This document shows positions 7,509 through 16,819 of a stretch of DNA of 64,000 nucleotides, one piece after another. Each line of letters opens with the position of its first letter. The first letter of the stretch is position 1. Both the position numbers and the translations under genes were made by a program. The notes under the pieces are model-generated. The model was given only the letters and a program-made list of their open reading frames with translations, searched no databases and had not been told where the DNA came from. Source of the stretch: Nitrosomonas sp. (GTDB lineage: Bacteria > Pseudomonadota > Gammaproteobacteria > Burkholderiales > Nitrosomonadaceae); the NCBI RefSeq assembly GCF_019752415.1, contig NZ_JAIEME010000002.1, positions 32,851-96,850 of the forward strand. The letters run 5' to 3'.

Positions 7509-9647
7509 TTACTCAATGGTTGCGCTACGGTACTCATCATTACTTCCCTGATTTTCTTGCTTACCGAATTGCCCCAGTGGCCCCGTTTCCAGCAGTTGTG
7601 CAAATTGCTCCGCAATAATCGGCCGGCTAAATAAATACCCCTGCCCTTCTTCACAATGCTGTGTTTTCAGAAAGGCTAACTGATCCTGTTTCTCTATACC
7701 TTCGGCAATTACCAATTGTTTAAGGCTGGCGCCCATGGCAATGACCGCGCTCGCGATGATTCCATTATCACAACTGATATCCCGCACAAACGATTGGTCG
7801 ATTTTGAGGATATCAATCGAAAATTGATGCAGATAACTCAAACTGGAGTAGCCTGTGCCAAAATCATCTACCGCCAGCTGTATCCCCATATTCTTAAGTT
7901 GCTGAAGTATCAGGTTGCTGGATTCGACATCGCGCATCAACACGCTTTCGGTAATTTCCAGTTGCAGGCGACGGGGATCAAACCCAGTTTCGTTCAAAAT
8001 TAATTGCACGCCCGCAACGAAATCTTTGAAGCGAAATTCCAGCGCCGAGATATTCACGGCGATTGATCCCAGTTTCAGTCCCGCTGCTTCCCAGCGCATA
8101 GCCTGCGCGCAGGCTTCACGTAACACCCAGCGGCCAATCGGCACGATCAAGCCGCAATCTTCTGCAATTTGCACAAACCGATCCGGCAGCACTAAACCCC
8201 ATTCCGGATGCTGCCAACGCAACAATGCCTCGGTACCGGTGATCTTCCCGCTATCCAGGTTGACCTTGGGCTGGTAATACAAGACGAATTCCTGGCGCGT
8301 CAGCGCATACCGGAGATGCGTCTCAATGGCTAATCGCTCAAACGCACGGAGGTTCATGTCATTCTTGAAAAACTGGTAATTGTTCCGGCCTCTTTCCTTC
8401 GCGTGATACATCGCGATATCCGCATTCTTGATCAATGTTTCCGGGTCCTGACCATCTACGGGATAAACACTGATTCCGATGCTGGTCGTTACATATAGAA
8501 CATGTTCAGCAATAGCGTGTGGCTTTGCCAGCACAGCCAGTATCTTGTCAGCAGTCAAGGCAGCATCTTGTGCGTGCTTGTCCTGTGTCAGCAGAATCAC
8601 GAATTCGTCCCCGCCCAGCCGGCTAACCGTATCGGAACTACGCACACAGGTGCTCAGGTCTTGTGCTATGGATTGCAGGAGCTGATCGCCGGTTGCATGT
8701 CCGAGCGAATCATTAATGTGCTTGAAATTATCCAGATCTAGAAATAGCAGGGCAAGGCTAGTACCACGCCGTTTTGCCAACTCTATGGCTTGAGTGATAC
8801 GATCATGCAGCAATGCGCGGTTCGGCAAATTAGTCAGCGAATCGTGCTGCGCCAGATAGGCCATTTTCGCGACTATCGCCCGCGCTGGCGTGACATCGTG
8901 GAACACAATCACTGCGCCACGTATCCGCCCGCTTGAATCGTGGATCGGTGCGGCGGAATCTTCAATCACCACTTCGCTTCCGTCACGCTGGATCAAAATC
9001 GTATCCGCAGCCAATGTCATCGGCTTGTCTTGCTGCAACACCACCTCGACCGGATTTGTCACTGGGTTGTAAGTCTTGCCATTACTAATTCGCATCACTT
9101 CGCGAATTGGATGCCCGCGTGCTTCTTCTTTCAACCATCCGGTCATATTCTCCGCTGCAATATTTAAATAATCGATATTGCCCTCCATATCCGTGCTGAT
9201 GACTGCATCGCTGATGGAGTTGAGCGTGATTTCAGCGCGGGTTCTCTCTATGAAGAGAGACTCCTCGATGGCCTTGCGCTGGATGATATTACGAAGCGAG
9301 TGCGGTACCAGAGTGTTGCTAAAGTAATCTTTCGACAGATGACCTTGCGCGCCGCGCAGCATTGTTTCCTTCGCAAGCATTTTATTATCTGTCGCATGGA
9401 GCGTTAAGATCGGTGTTTGAGGCACGGCCGCGAACAGCTGATCAAATGTTGCAATGCCTTGACTGTCGGGCAGAAACAAATCCACTAGAATAGCGTCGAT
9501 ATCACCTACCTGCAGCCGCTCAAGTCCATCGGAGAGGCATGTGACCCATTCAGTGTCGAATGCGCCATCTTCTGCTTCGCCAAGCACAATCATCAGCGAC
9601 TCGGCGTCAGTGGCATCGCGCGTGATAATCAGAATTCGATTCGCCAT
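7509..9647 (-). CDS. REC-PAS-GGDEF-EAL cyclic-di-GMP protein
   Basis: 712 residues from the ATG at 9647 (GAGAAAAG upstream); a TTG at 9662 is a weaker start. Domains in order: response-regulator receiver (about 4-120, phosphoacceptor Asp56 in ILVDLFLPD), a linker, PAS (about 145-255, with VISTDMEGNIDYLN), GGDEF (about 275-435, RLGGDEFVILL intact) and EAL (about 450-700, EALLRW, DDFGTGYSSLSYL). Both catalytic motifs look complete, so it could make and degrade cyclic di-GMP, with phosphorylation by an unseen histidine kinase as input. No kinase is adjacent. It stands alone on its transcript. Confidence 0.93.
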   Translation of the reverse strand: MANRILIITRDATDAESLMIVLGEAEDGAFDTEWVTCLSDGLERLQVGDIDAILVDLFLPDSQGIATFDQLFAAVPQTPILTLHATDNKMLAKETMLRGAQGHLSKDYFSNTLVPHSLRNIIQRKAIEESLFIERTRAEITLNSISDAVISTDMEGNIDYLNIAAENMTGWLKEEARGHPIREVMRISNGKTYNPVTNPVEVVLQQDKPMTLAADTILIQRDGSEVVIEDSAAPIHDSSGRIRGAVIVFHDVTPARAIVAKMAYLAQHDSLTNLPNRALLHDRITQAIELAKRRGTSLALLFLDLDNFKHINDSLGHATGDQLLQSIAQDLSTCVRSSDTVSRLGGDEFVILLTQDKHAQDAALTADKILAVLAKPHAIAEHVLYVTTSIGISVYPVDGQDPETLIKNADIAMYHAKERGRNNYQFFKNDMNLRAFERLAIETHLRYALTRQEFVLYYQPKVNLDSGKITGTEALLRWQHPEWGLVLPDRFVQIAEDCGLIVPIGRWVLREACAQAMRWEAAGLKLGSIAVNISALEFRFKDFVAGVQLILNETGFDPRRLQLEITESVLMRDVESSNLILQQLKNMGIQLAVDDFGTGYSSLSYLHQFSIDILKIDQSFVRDISCDNGIIASAVIAMGASLKQLVIAEGIEKQDQLAFLKTQHCEEGQGYLFSRPIIAEQFAQLLETGPLGQFGKQENQGSNDEYRSATIE

Positions 9648-9788
9648 GCGATCTTTTCTCAAAGTAAGGGTAAGTGACTCATAGGCTTGGTTAAGCTAGC
9701 TCTCGCCCGCCCATTTTGTTGCAACGGCACGCAATTGAAAGATAAGCGGAATTTAATCTTCAGGTGGAGCTTCGTGTAGCTATTGCCG

Positions 9789-10013
9789 CTACTTTTTACC
9801 TTTGCCGACTTCGTGACCGACGACGCCACCAACCGCTGCGCCGCCAACCGTTCCGAGAGCGCTTCCACCGGTAAGGGCAGCACCACCGACAGCGCCAACG
9901 CCAGCGCCGATCGCAGTGTTCCTATCCCGCGCTGACATCCCGGCACAACCATTTAAGCTGAGTATCACAGCGACAACTAACGTAGTGATTGAAAATCTTC
10001 GTATTGTTTTCAT
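9789..10013 (-). CDS. Glycine-zipper lipoprotein (OsmB-like)
   Basis: 74 residues: a signal segment with lipobox LNGC, then a glycine-zipper region of repeated small residues (AIGAGVGAVGGAALTGG, GTVGGAAVGGVVGHEVG) and a basic end. This composition matches small outer-membrane lipoproteins of the OsmB/YMGG type, made under osmotic or envelope stress. Function at the molecular level is not known. A Crp-like palindrome lies 78 bp upstream. Confidence 0.85.
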   Translation of the reverse strand: MKTIRRFSITTLVVAVILSLNGCAGMSARDRNTAIGAGVGAVGGAALTGGSALGTVGGAAVGGVVGHEVGKGKK

Positions 10014-10091
10014 TGGACACCTCTTTATTAAACATATGGATAAAAGGAAATTCTTATGTTTTTAATATTATTCTCAACACCCATGAACATC

Positions 10092-10107
10092 CGTGCGCTG
10101 TCGCACA
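10092..10107. promoter_or_regulatory. Crp-like 16-bp palindrome, site 5
   Basis: CGTGC-GCTGTC-GCACA, 78 bp before the glycine-zipper gene (leftward) and 206 bp before the DUF1207 gene (rightward). It could serve either or both of these divergent genes. Confidence 0.55.
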
Positions 10108-10313
10108 TACTCAATATACGATCCCTGCAATAATTTGATTGGGTAAATGTTTTTTTCTCCGCTTCCTGATAACCGTCTGCTAGACCGGATGATCGCAAAT
10201 TAATAATTCCTGTTCCTATAAGAAATAGTCAGTTGGGGAATAGATGGATGACAAAAAAATGCCCTCGTGGTTAAACGTTATTCAAGTTAAATTTTTAAAA
10301 AATAAGGAATACT

Positions 10314-11438
10314 ATGCACCTTCTGCCAATCATCGCATTCATGCTATTTGGGTCATCCATTGTGAATGCTGCAACGCCTGATGATTCCTATATCGCTGGT
10401 TACGCTGCAGGAATTCTCAAACATCAGTTCCTAATTGATGCGCCTGCAGTAATTGTACGTAACGGTACTATTACGATACCAGCCGATAAAGTATCAGCAG
10501 GAGATCGCGCCAAAGTTGTGCAGATACTTTCCGAGATTCCAGGCGTCACCCGAGTGGAAGTGGGAGAACACGCCGTTCAGCGATCTGTCGCAACCGCTTC
10601 CGTGCCGGATAAAGAAATCACCCCAAAAAAAAGCGCACCTGTAATAGGCTCAACACTGCTAGCTACGGGTTTTCTGCCAGAAGGCCATTTGTTTAAGCCG
10701 TTACTCGCCGATCCACGGTGGGCTCATTTCTCAGCCGCTTATCGCAATTATGTAGGCAACGAGATTGATGGAAATAACAATGGCTCAGTTAGTTTCGGTG
10801 AAACGATACCGTTTTATCGCGCTAATATCGGGCGATCCATTGTGCAATGGGAAACAGGTATTCAGGCCGCCGTCTTTAGTGACTTTAATCTGGGTGCTTC
10901 TTCAAAAGATCTCATCAACACGGATTTTATTGCGTCAGCCTATTCCAGTATGCGCGCGAAAGACGCATCGGCGTTTGCCCGTATCTATCATCAAAGCTCT
11001 CATCTTGGCGATGAATTTTTACTGAGATCACAAACCAGCCTGGAACGCGTCAACCTTAGCTACGAAGGCATCGATCTCAAACTTTCTTATGAGCTTCCCT
11101 ATGGGGTAAGAGTCTATGGCGGAGGCGGTGGTATTTTTCACAAAGAACCATCGACTATCAAGCCTTGGTCAGTGCAATATGGGATGGAATTTAGAAGTCC
11201 ATGGCGCATAGAAAGCGCAGCAATGCGTCCAATTATGGCGGTTGACGTCAAGAATCATGAGCAAAACAATTGGAACGCCGATATATCCGCCCGGGCTGGC
11301 GTGCAATTCGATAATTTTCAGACCTTCAACAGAAAATTTCAAGTGTTGGCCGAATATTTCAATGGCAATTCTCCTACTGGTCAGTTTTTTAGGGAGAAAG
11401 TCGAATACATCGGCCTCGGGCTACATTACCATTATTAG
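10314..11438 (+). CDS. DUF1207 protein with N-terminal BON-like segment
   Basis: 374 residues with a signal peptide (about 1-20). Residues 25-85 resemble a BON domain (AAGILKHQF, GTITIPADKVS, ILSEIPGVTRVEV). Residues from about 115 on match DUF1207 (GFLPEGHLFKPLLADPRWAHFSAAY, quoted in part), a family predicted to be exported or outer-membrane beta-rich proteins; the C-terminus ends in an alternating aromatic strand YIGLGLHYHY, consistent with a beta-barrel end. AAGGAATA precedes the start. The function is unknown. The catalase-like gene follows after 41 bases and may be co-transcribed. Confidence 0.85.
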   Translation: MHLLPIIAFMLFGSSIVNAATPDDSYIAGYAAGILKHQFLIDAPAVIVRNGTITIPADKVSAGDRAKVVQILSEIPGVTRVEVGEHAVQRSVATASVPDKEITPKKSAPVIGSTLLATGFLPEGHLFKPLLADPRWAHFSAAYRNYVGNEIDGNNNGSVSFGETIPFYRANIGRSIVQWETGIQAAVFSDFNLGASSKDLINTDFIASAYSSMRAKDASAFARIYHQSSHLGDEFLLRSQTSLERVNLSYEGIDLKLSYELPYGVRVYGGGGGIFHKEPSTIKPWSVQYGMEFRSPWRIESAAMRPIMAVDVKNHEQNNWNADISARAGVQFDNFQTFNRKFQVLAEYFNGNSPTGQFFREKVEYIGLGLHYHY

Positions 11439-11479
11439 CCCGGCTTGAATCCCATTCCTTTTGCTATGAGACCACTATC

Positions 11480-12676
11480 ATGCACCCATTAGTCCCCTAC
11501 CCAACTTTGCCAATTCTTGCAATACTTTTGTCAAGCTTAGTGCTTGTAACCTCTTGCAGTACCCCGCAAGACAGCACGATCGCGAATACAAAACTATCTG
11601 ACAGTCAATCGGTGCTAGCCAGTAACATCGAATTTGACGCAGAACTCGGCGAATCACCGTGGCCGAAAGAGGGAGCAACAACGTTGGCCATCACGGAAAG
11701 TATTCAGCAAACGATCAAGTCACGCTATGCAAACGATCTTCCCGCGCTTCGCCATGTTCACTCTAAAGCACATGGCTGTGTACTGGCAGATTTTCAGGTT
11801 AATCAGACACTGCAGGATGAGCATCAGCACGGCATCTTCCAGTCTGGTGCGAGCTATAAGGCTTGGATTCGCTTTTCAAACGGCGACAGTGATGCAACAC
11901 GCGAAGATAAAGAAGGTGACGGGCGCGGCATGGCAATCAAACTGATGGGTGTTCCCGGGGAAAAACTCTTGCCCGACGAGAGCCATACTCAGGATTTCGT
12001 GATGATCAATCACCCTGTATTCTTCATCAACGATCCACAGAAATATCTGAGTCTGATCGAGTCGCTCAGCAGTTCCAATCTGCTGGCTCGATTGTCCGCA
12101 CCCCTTTCGCTCGGAATCGAAGGATCAATCATTGCGGCAAAAATCAATGGTAAGAAAATCAGAAGCCCGCTTTACGCGCGCTACTGGTCGATGGTGCCTT
12201 ATCAGCTTGGCGCCGGCTCAAGCCGCCGCGCTATGAAATTTTCTGCAAAACCTTGCAGGCAATTGGACAACACTCCCCAATCAGATCAACTCGAAGATCC
12301 CAATTACCTGCGCACAGCAATGAAGAATCATCTCGACACAGATGCCGCTTGTTTCGATTTCCTGATTCAGACGCGAGATACTCGCACAGCGGCAGGCACA
12401 GCACTCAGCGTCGAGATGGCTACAAACGAATGGGAAGAGAGCGCAGCGCCTTTTTTCAAAGTCGCCACGATCACGATCCCCAAACAGGACTTTGATAAGC
12501 CGGAGCAGCACAAATTCTGTGAGAATCTTTCGTACACGCCCTGGCACTCAGTAATCGAACATCGTCCGCTCGGCGGGGTCAATCGAATCCGCAAAGTGGT
12601 TTACACATCCACTGCCAATCTCAGGCGCAGCATAAACGCTGTCAAGCCTGTTGAGCCGACGGGTAATGAAAGATGA
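11480..12676 (+). CDS. Catalase-family (SrpA-like) lipoprotein
   Basis: 398 residues. A signal segment ends in a lipobox-like VTSC (cysteine near residue 26), so the protein is probably membrane-anchored in the periplasm. The rest fits the short catalase-related haem family, with ALRHVHSKAHGCVLADF as distal-side His region and WIRFSNGDSDATREDKEGDGRG-type catalase segment (quoted in part: WIRFSNGD, GDGRGMAIKLMG). Members act as peroxidase-like haem proteins rather than full catalases; activity here is not known. It follows the DUF1207 gene by 41 bases. The reading frame remains open after the stop for another 74 codons (see findings). Confidence 0.85.
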   Translation: MHPLVPYPTLPILAILLSSLVLVTSCSTPQDSTIANTKLSDSQSVLASNIEFDAELGESPWPKEGATTLAITESIQQTIKSRYANDLPALRHVHSKAHGCVLADFQVNQTLQDEHQHGIFQSGASYKAWIRFSNGDSDATREDKEGDGRGMAIKLMGVPGEKLLPDESHTQDFVMINHPVFFINDPQKYLSLIESLSSSNLLARLSAPLSLGIEGSIIAAKINGKKIRSPLYARYWSMVPYQLGAGSSRRAMKFSAKPCRQLDNTPQSDQLEDPNYLRTAMKNHLDTDAACFDFLIQTRDTRTAAGTALSVEMATNEWEESAAPFFKVATITIPKQDFDKPEQHKFCENLSYTPWHSVIEHRPLGGVNRIRKVVYTSTANLRRSINAVKPVEPTGNER

Positions 12677-12901
12677 AGTCGCCCATGTCAGGCACGAAGA
12701 AATTTCATAGGCCCTATCGGAATACGAATTTCCAAATGGTTAGTAAAGCCATTTTACACCCTGTTCTTTAACGATATTCCGGAAGTGACCAAGCTATTTG
12801 ACATCAAACAAATGATTAAAGACGGTGAAGCGTTTGATTTTAATCACTTGCCTGATTACATTATCGAAAAAAGCTGGATTCCTTCCTACTTCAAAGTTTA
12901 A
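12677..12901 (+). pseudogene. In-frame remnant after the catalase-like gene
   Basis: After the catalase TGA the same frame runs on without a stop for about 74 codons to a TAA at 12899-12901. The last 55 residues look protein-like (KPFYTLFFNDIPEVTKLFD, EKSWIPSYFKV). There is no start codon with a ribosome-binding site. I read it as the C-terminal remnant of a gene whose start is gone; the family is not recognised. Confidence 0.4.
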
Positions 12902-13571
12902 AAATTTGTAATTCTAAAGCAGCTATCTTACTGACAAGATTGGTTAATAAATCTCAGGCAGCCTGATTTGGTGGCAGGATCATCGGAAACTGCTCGGGGA
13001 AAATTTGTGTTAGATGGTCATTACGCAAAATTATTTGCGCCCCCTAAAAAGGGGTTCACAATTGTAAGTCATTTCCGTTTCAAATAAAGCACCCCACCGC
13101 AAGCAGAGGAGTGCTACCTGCGCTCTTTAATCTGCTGGTTTTCAACCAGCTCTCCGCCCCAAGGGGCGGTAAACCGAACCCTTAGAGATAAATTGTAGGG
13201 ATATTCCCTTTCTATTTTCATTATCTAAGGTGTCTCGTAGTCATTACACTAGGTCTCATAGTATCGCAATCGATTCGAGAGTACCGTATTCGGAATGTGA
13301 GAAATGTAATGAAGCCTTTGCTGGAGCAGATGTCTAAAGCTATTTTGCAATGTGTCGTTGAATTGTGCCAATGCCTATGACCGCCGTCTCACACAATGGA
13401 TTATGTAACGACTTAGTAGTATTGTTTCTTATAATTTCGCTGGAGAATACAAGAAATAAAATATAGCGCTTTTATTTTTGGTTTTGGAAATTTCATTCAA
13501 CAGTTAATCGCGGAATAGCATTTCCTATATAATATATATTCTTATGTACTATACAGATATACAACAACCTA
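12902..13571. other. Non-coding region with tandem hairpins
   Basis: About 670 bases. Two adjacent stems, GCTGGTT/AACCAGC (13134-13150) and CCGCCCC/GGGGCGG (13154-13169), and a smaller CCCCT/AGGGG (near 13050) suggest the end of a mobile element or a structured RNA. A 29-residue frame on the minus strand around 12955-13045 (IFPEQFPMILPPNQAA) may be a transposase tail, but I cannot name the family. The last 150 bases before 13572 are very AT-rich and probably hold the promoter of the glycan operon. Confidence 0.45.
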
Positions 13572-14633
13572 ATGACAATAAAAAATAAGTATAAATGGAC
13601 AATGTATGGCATTGTGATAGGAGCCTTCTTTTTCTGGTTCTCAATGCGTGAAATCGATACGCATTCTGCGTTAGAGAGTCTCCGGGCTGCTGAGTTGATG
13701 CCAGCTTTACTGGTTTTACCGGCTGGGATGTTATTCATGCTGATTAAGGCTTGGCGCTGGGCAGTTATTTTAGGGCCAGTGGCCCACGTAGGGATTTCTA
13801 CTTTACATTCTGCAACTTATATCGGTACTGCAGCCAATCTAAGTATCGCTCATTCCGGGGAGATCGTCAGGGCTGTGCTGATTGGGCGGAGATCACACAT
13901 TGCAACGACCGCGATCCTTGCATCGATAGGGGTCGAACGACTTTTTGATTTTATGGTGGTAGTGGCACTGTTCGGCGTCCTTTTAATTATTGACCCGCAG
14001 TTGCCGGAGTATGTTGCTATCGCTGGATTTATCGCCCTATTTATGGTTGGGGTAGGTTTGCTAACCATTGCGGTGCTTTCGACGCCTTCGAAAGTCCGAT
14101 ATCATTTAAGATTGTTGGTAATTAGTCTCCTCCCAGAGAAGTTTCTGGAACTAAGTAAAAGTCAACTCAAGCGTGGTCTTGTGGGTTTTTCAGCATTGAG
14201 CAATCCTGCTATAGTAATCAATGTCTTCTTGCTATCTGTATTACAATGGGCTTGCATTATCGGCGCAATCTGGTTATGTGTATATTCGGCTGGTTATACA
14301 CTGACAATCGCGATGGCAATTTCAGTATGGGTCCTTCTGGTGATTGGCCTCACATTACCGTCCTCTCCAGCCCAATTGGGTACGACACAGTTAGCTTTTA
14401 CATTAGGTCTTTCGATGGCACTTCATGAAACACAGATTCCCTTTGCAGCCTCAGTTATCTACACAGTCTGCTTGAATTTACCCTATATGCTTATTGGTAT
14501 GATTTGTTGGATAAAGGTCGGCAAAATTGACAGACGAATTGCATCAAAAAAATGGTCTGCCGAAATCGATAGAAGAGGAAAAAAAATACAGCAAGATTCC
14601 GTAACAGTGCCAGTAGAGGAGAAGTCATTATGA
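13572..14633 (+). CDS. Lysylphosphatidylglycerol-synthase-type flippase membrane protein
   Basis: 353 residues with about eight membrane helices, matching the flippase-like LPG-synthase transmembrane family (UPF0104/AglD), with the conserved RAVLIGRRS, ASIGVERLFDF and LPSSPAQLGTTQLAF segments. Such proteins, without the C-terminal transferase domain, often sit in glycan clusters and are thought to move or help modify lipid-linked intermediates. It is the first gene of a rightward operon; its stop overlaps the start of wecB (ATGA). No clear ribosome-binding site precedes the ATG at 13572. Confidence 0.85.
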   Translation: MTIKNKYKWTMYGIVIGAFFFWFSMREIDTHSALESLRAAELMPALLVLPAGMLFMLIKAWRWAVILGPVAHVGISTLHSATYIGTAANLSIAHSGEIVRAVLIGRRSHIATTAILASIGVERLFDFMVVVALFGVLLIIDPQLPEYVAIAGFIALFMVGVGLLTIAVLSTPSKVRYHLRLLVISLLPEKFLELSKSQLKRGLVGFSALSNPAIVINVFLLSVLQWACIIGAIWLCVYSAGYTLTIAMAISVWVLLVIGLTLPSSPAQLGTTQLAFTLGLSMALHETQIPFAASVIYTVCLNLPYMLIGMICWIKVGKIDRRIASKKWSAEIDRRGKKIQQDSVTVPVEEKSL

Positions 14634-15796
14634 CCGCAAGATCAGGAGTTAATCGTAACAATGTGAAAACAATTCTGACACTCTTTGGAACCCGGCCAGA
14701 GATAATTAAGCTGGCACCGGTTATATGGGCTATTGAACGAAGTCACGACACTTTGCGCAGCATTAATGTTTCGTCCTCGCAGCATACAGACTTACTGCGA
14801 CCCTTTATACACGAACTTGACATAAGCATTGATCATGACTTAGCGGTTATGATGCCTGGTCAAACGCCTAATGCCGTATTGGCGCGAGTGCTTGAAGCGC
14901 TAGAACCATTGCTTCAAGCGGAACGGCCAGATCTAGTTTTAGTTCAGGGTGACACGACAACAGCAATTGCCGGTGCATTGGCAGCTTTTTATGCACGGAT
15001 ACCCGTGGCTCACGTTGAAGCAGGCCTGCGCACTGGTAATCGCCATAGCCCATTCCCAGAAGAAATGAATCGTCGGCTAATTACTCAATTGGCGGATCTC
15101 CATTTCGCCGCCACCCCAAAGAATGTTGAGATTTTACTGTCTGAAGGTGTCCAGAAAAAATCTATTGTACTCACTGGAAACCCGGTTGTTGACGCACTCC
15201 AGCACATTCTTGCACGCTCTCCAGCTTCGTCGTCATTCTCTAAATTTCTTGACAGTTTTGCAGGTAAGCGTTTGATTGTACTGACGACACATCGTCGAGA
15301 GAATTTCGGACAGGTTATGTCATCACACCTGAAAGCGCTCCGGCGATTTGTAGGACGACATCAAGATGTTGAACTTGTTTTTCCAGTACACCCGAATCCA
15401 TCGGTGCGTGCCGTGGTTGATGCTGAATTTACCGGTGCAGAGCGAATCCACTGCGTTGACCCGCTCAAATATGACGATTTTCTGCACTTACTCTCACGCG
15501 CATGGTTAGTGATCTCTGATTCCGGGGGTGTTCAAGAAGAGGCGCCTTCACTGGGTAAGCCACTGTTAATCCTGCGTGATACGACTGAACGGCCCGAAGT
15601 GATTGATTGTGGTATTGGGCGACTTGTCGGTCACTCAGGAGAGCGTCTTGAAGAGATGCTTGAGGCGACTCTTTTAGACAAATCATGGTTTGATACAGCG
15701 ATTACTACGGAAAACCCATTTGGTAAAGGTAATGCCGGGGAACAGATCGCTTCGGCCGTCGCACAATTTCTAACTGCTGGAGAGGGTGGCGTATGA
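14630..15796 (+). CDS. wecB: UDP-N-acetylglucosamine 2-epimerase (non-hydrolysing)
   Basis: 388 residues. Converts UDP-GlcNAc to UDP-ManNAc in the cytoplasm for surface glycans. Family landmarks are present: TLFGTRPEIIKLAPV at the start, VQGDTTTAIAGAL, HVEAGLRTGN, THRRENFG and the UDP-binding DSGGVQEEAPSLGKP. GAGGAGAAG precedes the ATG. It overlaps its neighbours on both sides by 4 bases, indicating tight coupling. The product suggests a ManNAc-containing glycan, but no UDP-ManNAc dehydrogenase is in the window. Confidence 0.95.
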   Translation: MTARSGVNRNNVKTILTLFGTRPEIIKLAPVIWAIERSHDTLRSINVSSSQHTDLLRPFIHELDISIDHDLAVMMPGQTPNAVLARVLEALEPLLQAERPDLVLVQGDTTTAIAGALAAFYARIPVAHVEAGLRTGNRHSPFPEEMNRRLITQLADLHFAATPKNVEILLSEGVQKKSIVLTGNPVVDALQHILARSPASSSFSKFLDSFAGKRLIVLTTHRRENFGQVMSSHLKALRRFVGRHQDVELVFPVHPNPSVRAVVDAEFTGAERIHCVDPLKYDDFLHLLSRAWLVISDSGGVQEEAPSLGKPLLILRDTTERPEVIDCGIGRLVGHSGERLEEMLEATLLDKSWFDTAITTENPFGKGNAGEQIASAVAQFLTAGEGGV

Positions 15797-16782
15797 TGAA
15801 TCAAACACAACCTCCTCAAAATGGCAAGCCACTGGCTAGCCTGTCGTTGGATTTGGATAACGAGTGGGCCTACCTGAAGACACACGGTAACCCAGCTTGG
15901 GAATCCTATCCTTCATATCTCTCTACCGTTGTTCCACGAATGCTGCACGTACTTGCACATCGCAAGCTGCTAATCACGGTATTTGTAGTTGGCCAAGATG
16001 CGGCTCTCGAATACAACCACGAAGCGTTAGCACAAATTGCAAGTGCTGGGCACGAAATAGGAAATCACTCTCTGCGCCATGATCCTTGGTTGCACCTGTT
16101 CTCTGAACATGATCTCGAGCAGGAACTGGCAGAAGCTGAGCGGCACATCCAAGCCGCGACCGGTCAAAAGCCAATTGGTTTTCGCGGCCCAGGCTACAGT
16201 CAATCATCAACTATGCTGCGCGTGCTCGCTCGACGTGGCTATGCCTACGATGCCAGTTCATTGCCTAGTTTTATTGGTCCGATTGCGCGCGCCTATTATT
16301 TTGCGACCGGACAATTTAATGCCGAACAACGCGAACGCTTGAATCGTCTATTTGGCAGCTGGAAAGACGGACTCCGGCCACTCAAGCCATATCGCTGGCG
16401 TCTCAATGAAACTTCTTTGCTGGAAATGCCTGTAACGACTTTCCCGGGCATCCGCATTCCGATCCATTTGAGCTATGTGATGTATTTAGCCGGATTCTCC
16501 ACAGTGCTGGCTCAAACCTATTTCAATACAGCACTATGGACGTGCCGACTGTTCGGCGTAGAGCCATCGATATTGCTACATCCGCTTGACTTTCTGGGTG
16601 GTGAAGATGTGCCCCGGCTGCAATTCTTTCCCTCCATGAGGATGAGTAGTCAACAGAAGATTGCCATAGTTGAACGATGTCTGGATAGTATGGTTCATCG
16701 ATTCGATGTACGTTCAGTTGGTGAACACGCTGCAGTTGTAGCCACTCGAAAAAACTTAATGGAAGTCGAACCGAACGATTGA
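15793..16782 (+). CDS. Polysaccharide deacetylase (NodB-fold)
   Basis: 329 residues. The NodB homology domain covers about 12-240: motif 1 is the variant LDLDNEWAY instead of TFDDG, motif 2 is the metal-binding HSLRH, motif 3 is RGPGYS. Expected activity is removal of N-acetyl groups from GlcNAc or ManNAc residues; there is no signal peptide, so it probably acts on a cytoplasmic or lipid-linked intermediate. Start overlaps wecB; ATG at 15793 or 15796 are both possible. Confidence 0.9.
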   Translation: MMNQTQPPQNGKPLASLSLDLDNEWAYLKTHGNPAWESYPSYLSTVVPRMLHVLAHRKLLITVFVVGQDAALEYNHEALAQIASAGHEIGNHSLRHDPWLHLFSEHDLEQELAEAERHIQAATGQKPIGFRGPGYSQSSTMLRVLARRGYAYDASSLPSFIGPIARAYYFATGQFNAEQRERLNRLFGSWKDGLRPLKPYRWRLNETSLLEMPVTTFPGIRIPIHLSYVMYLAGFSTVLAQTYFNTALWTCRLFGVEPSILLHPLDFLGGEDVPRLQFFPSMRMSSQQKIAIVERCLDSMVHRFDVRSVGEHAAVVATRKNLMEVEPND

Positions 16783-16819
16783 TAATCCCCCTATTACAAT
16801 GACAATGTGCTGAGGAAAA

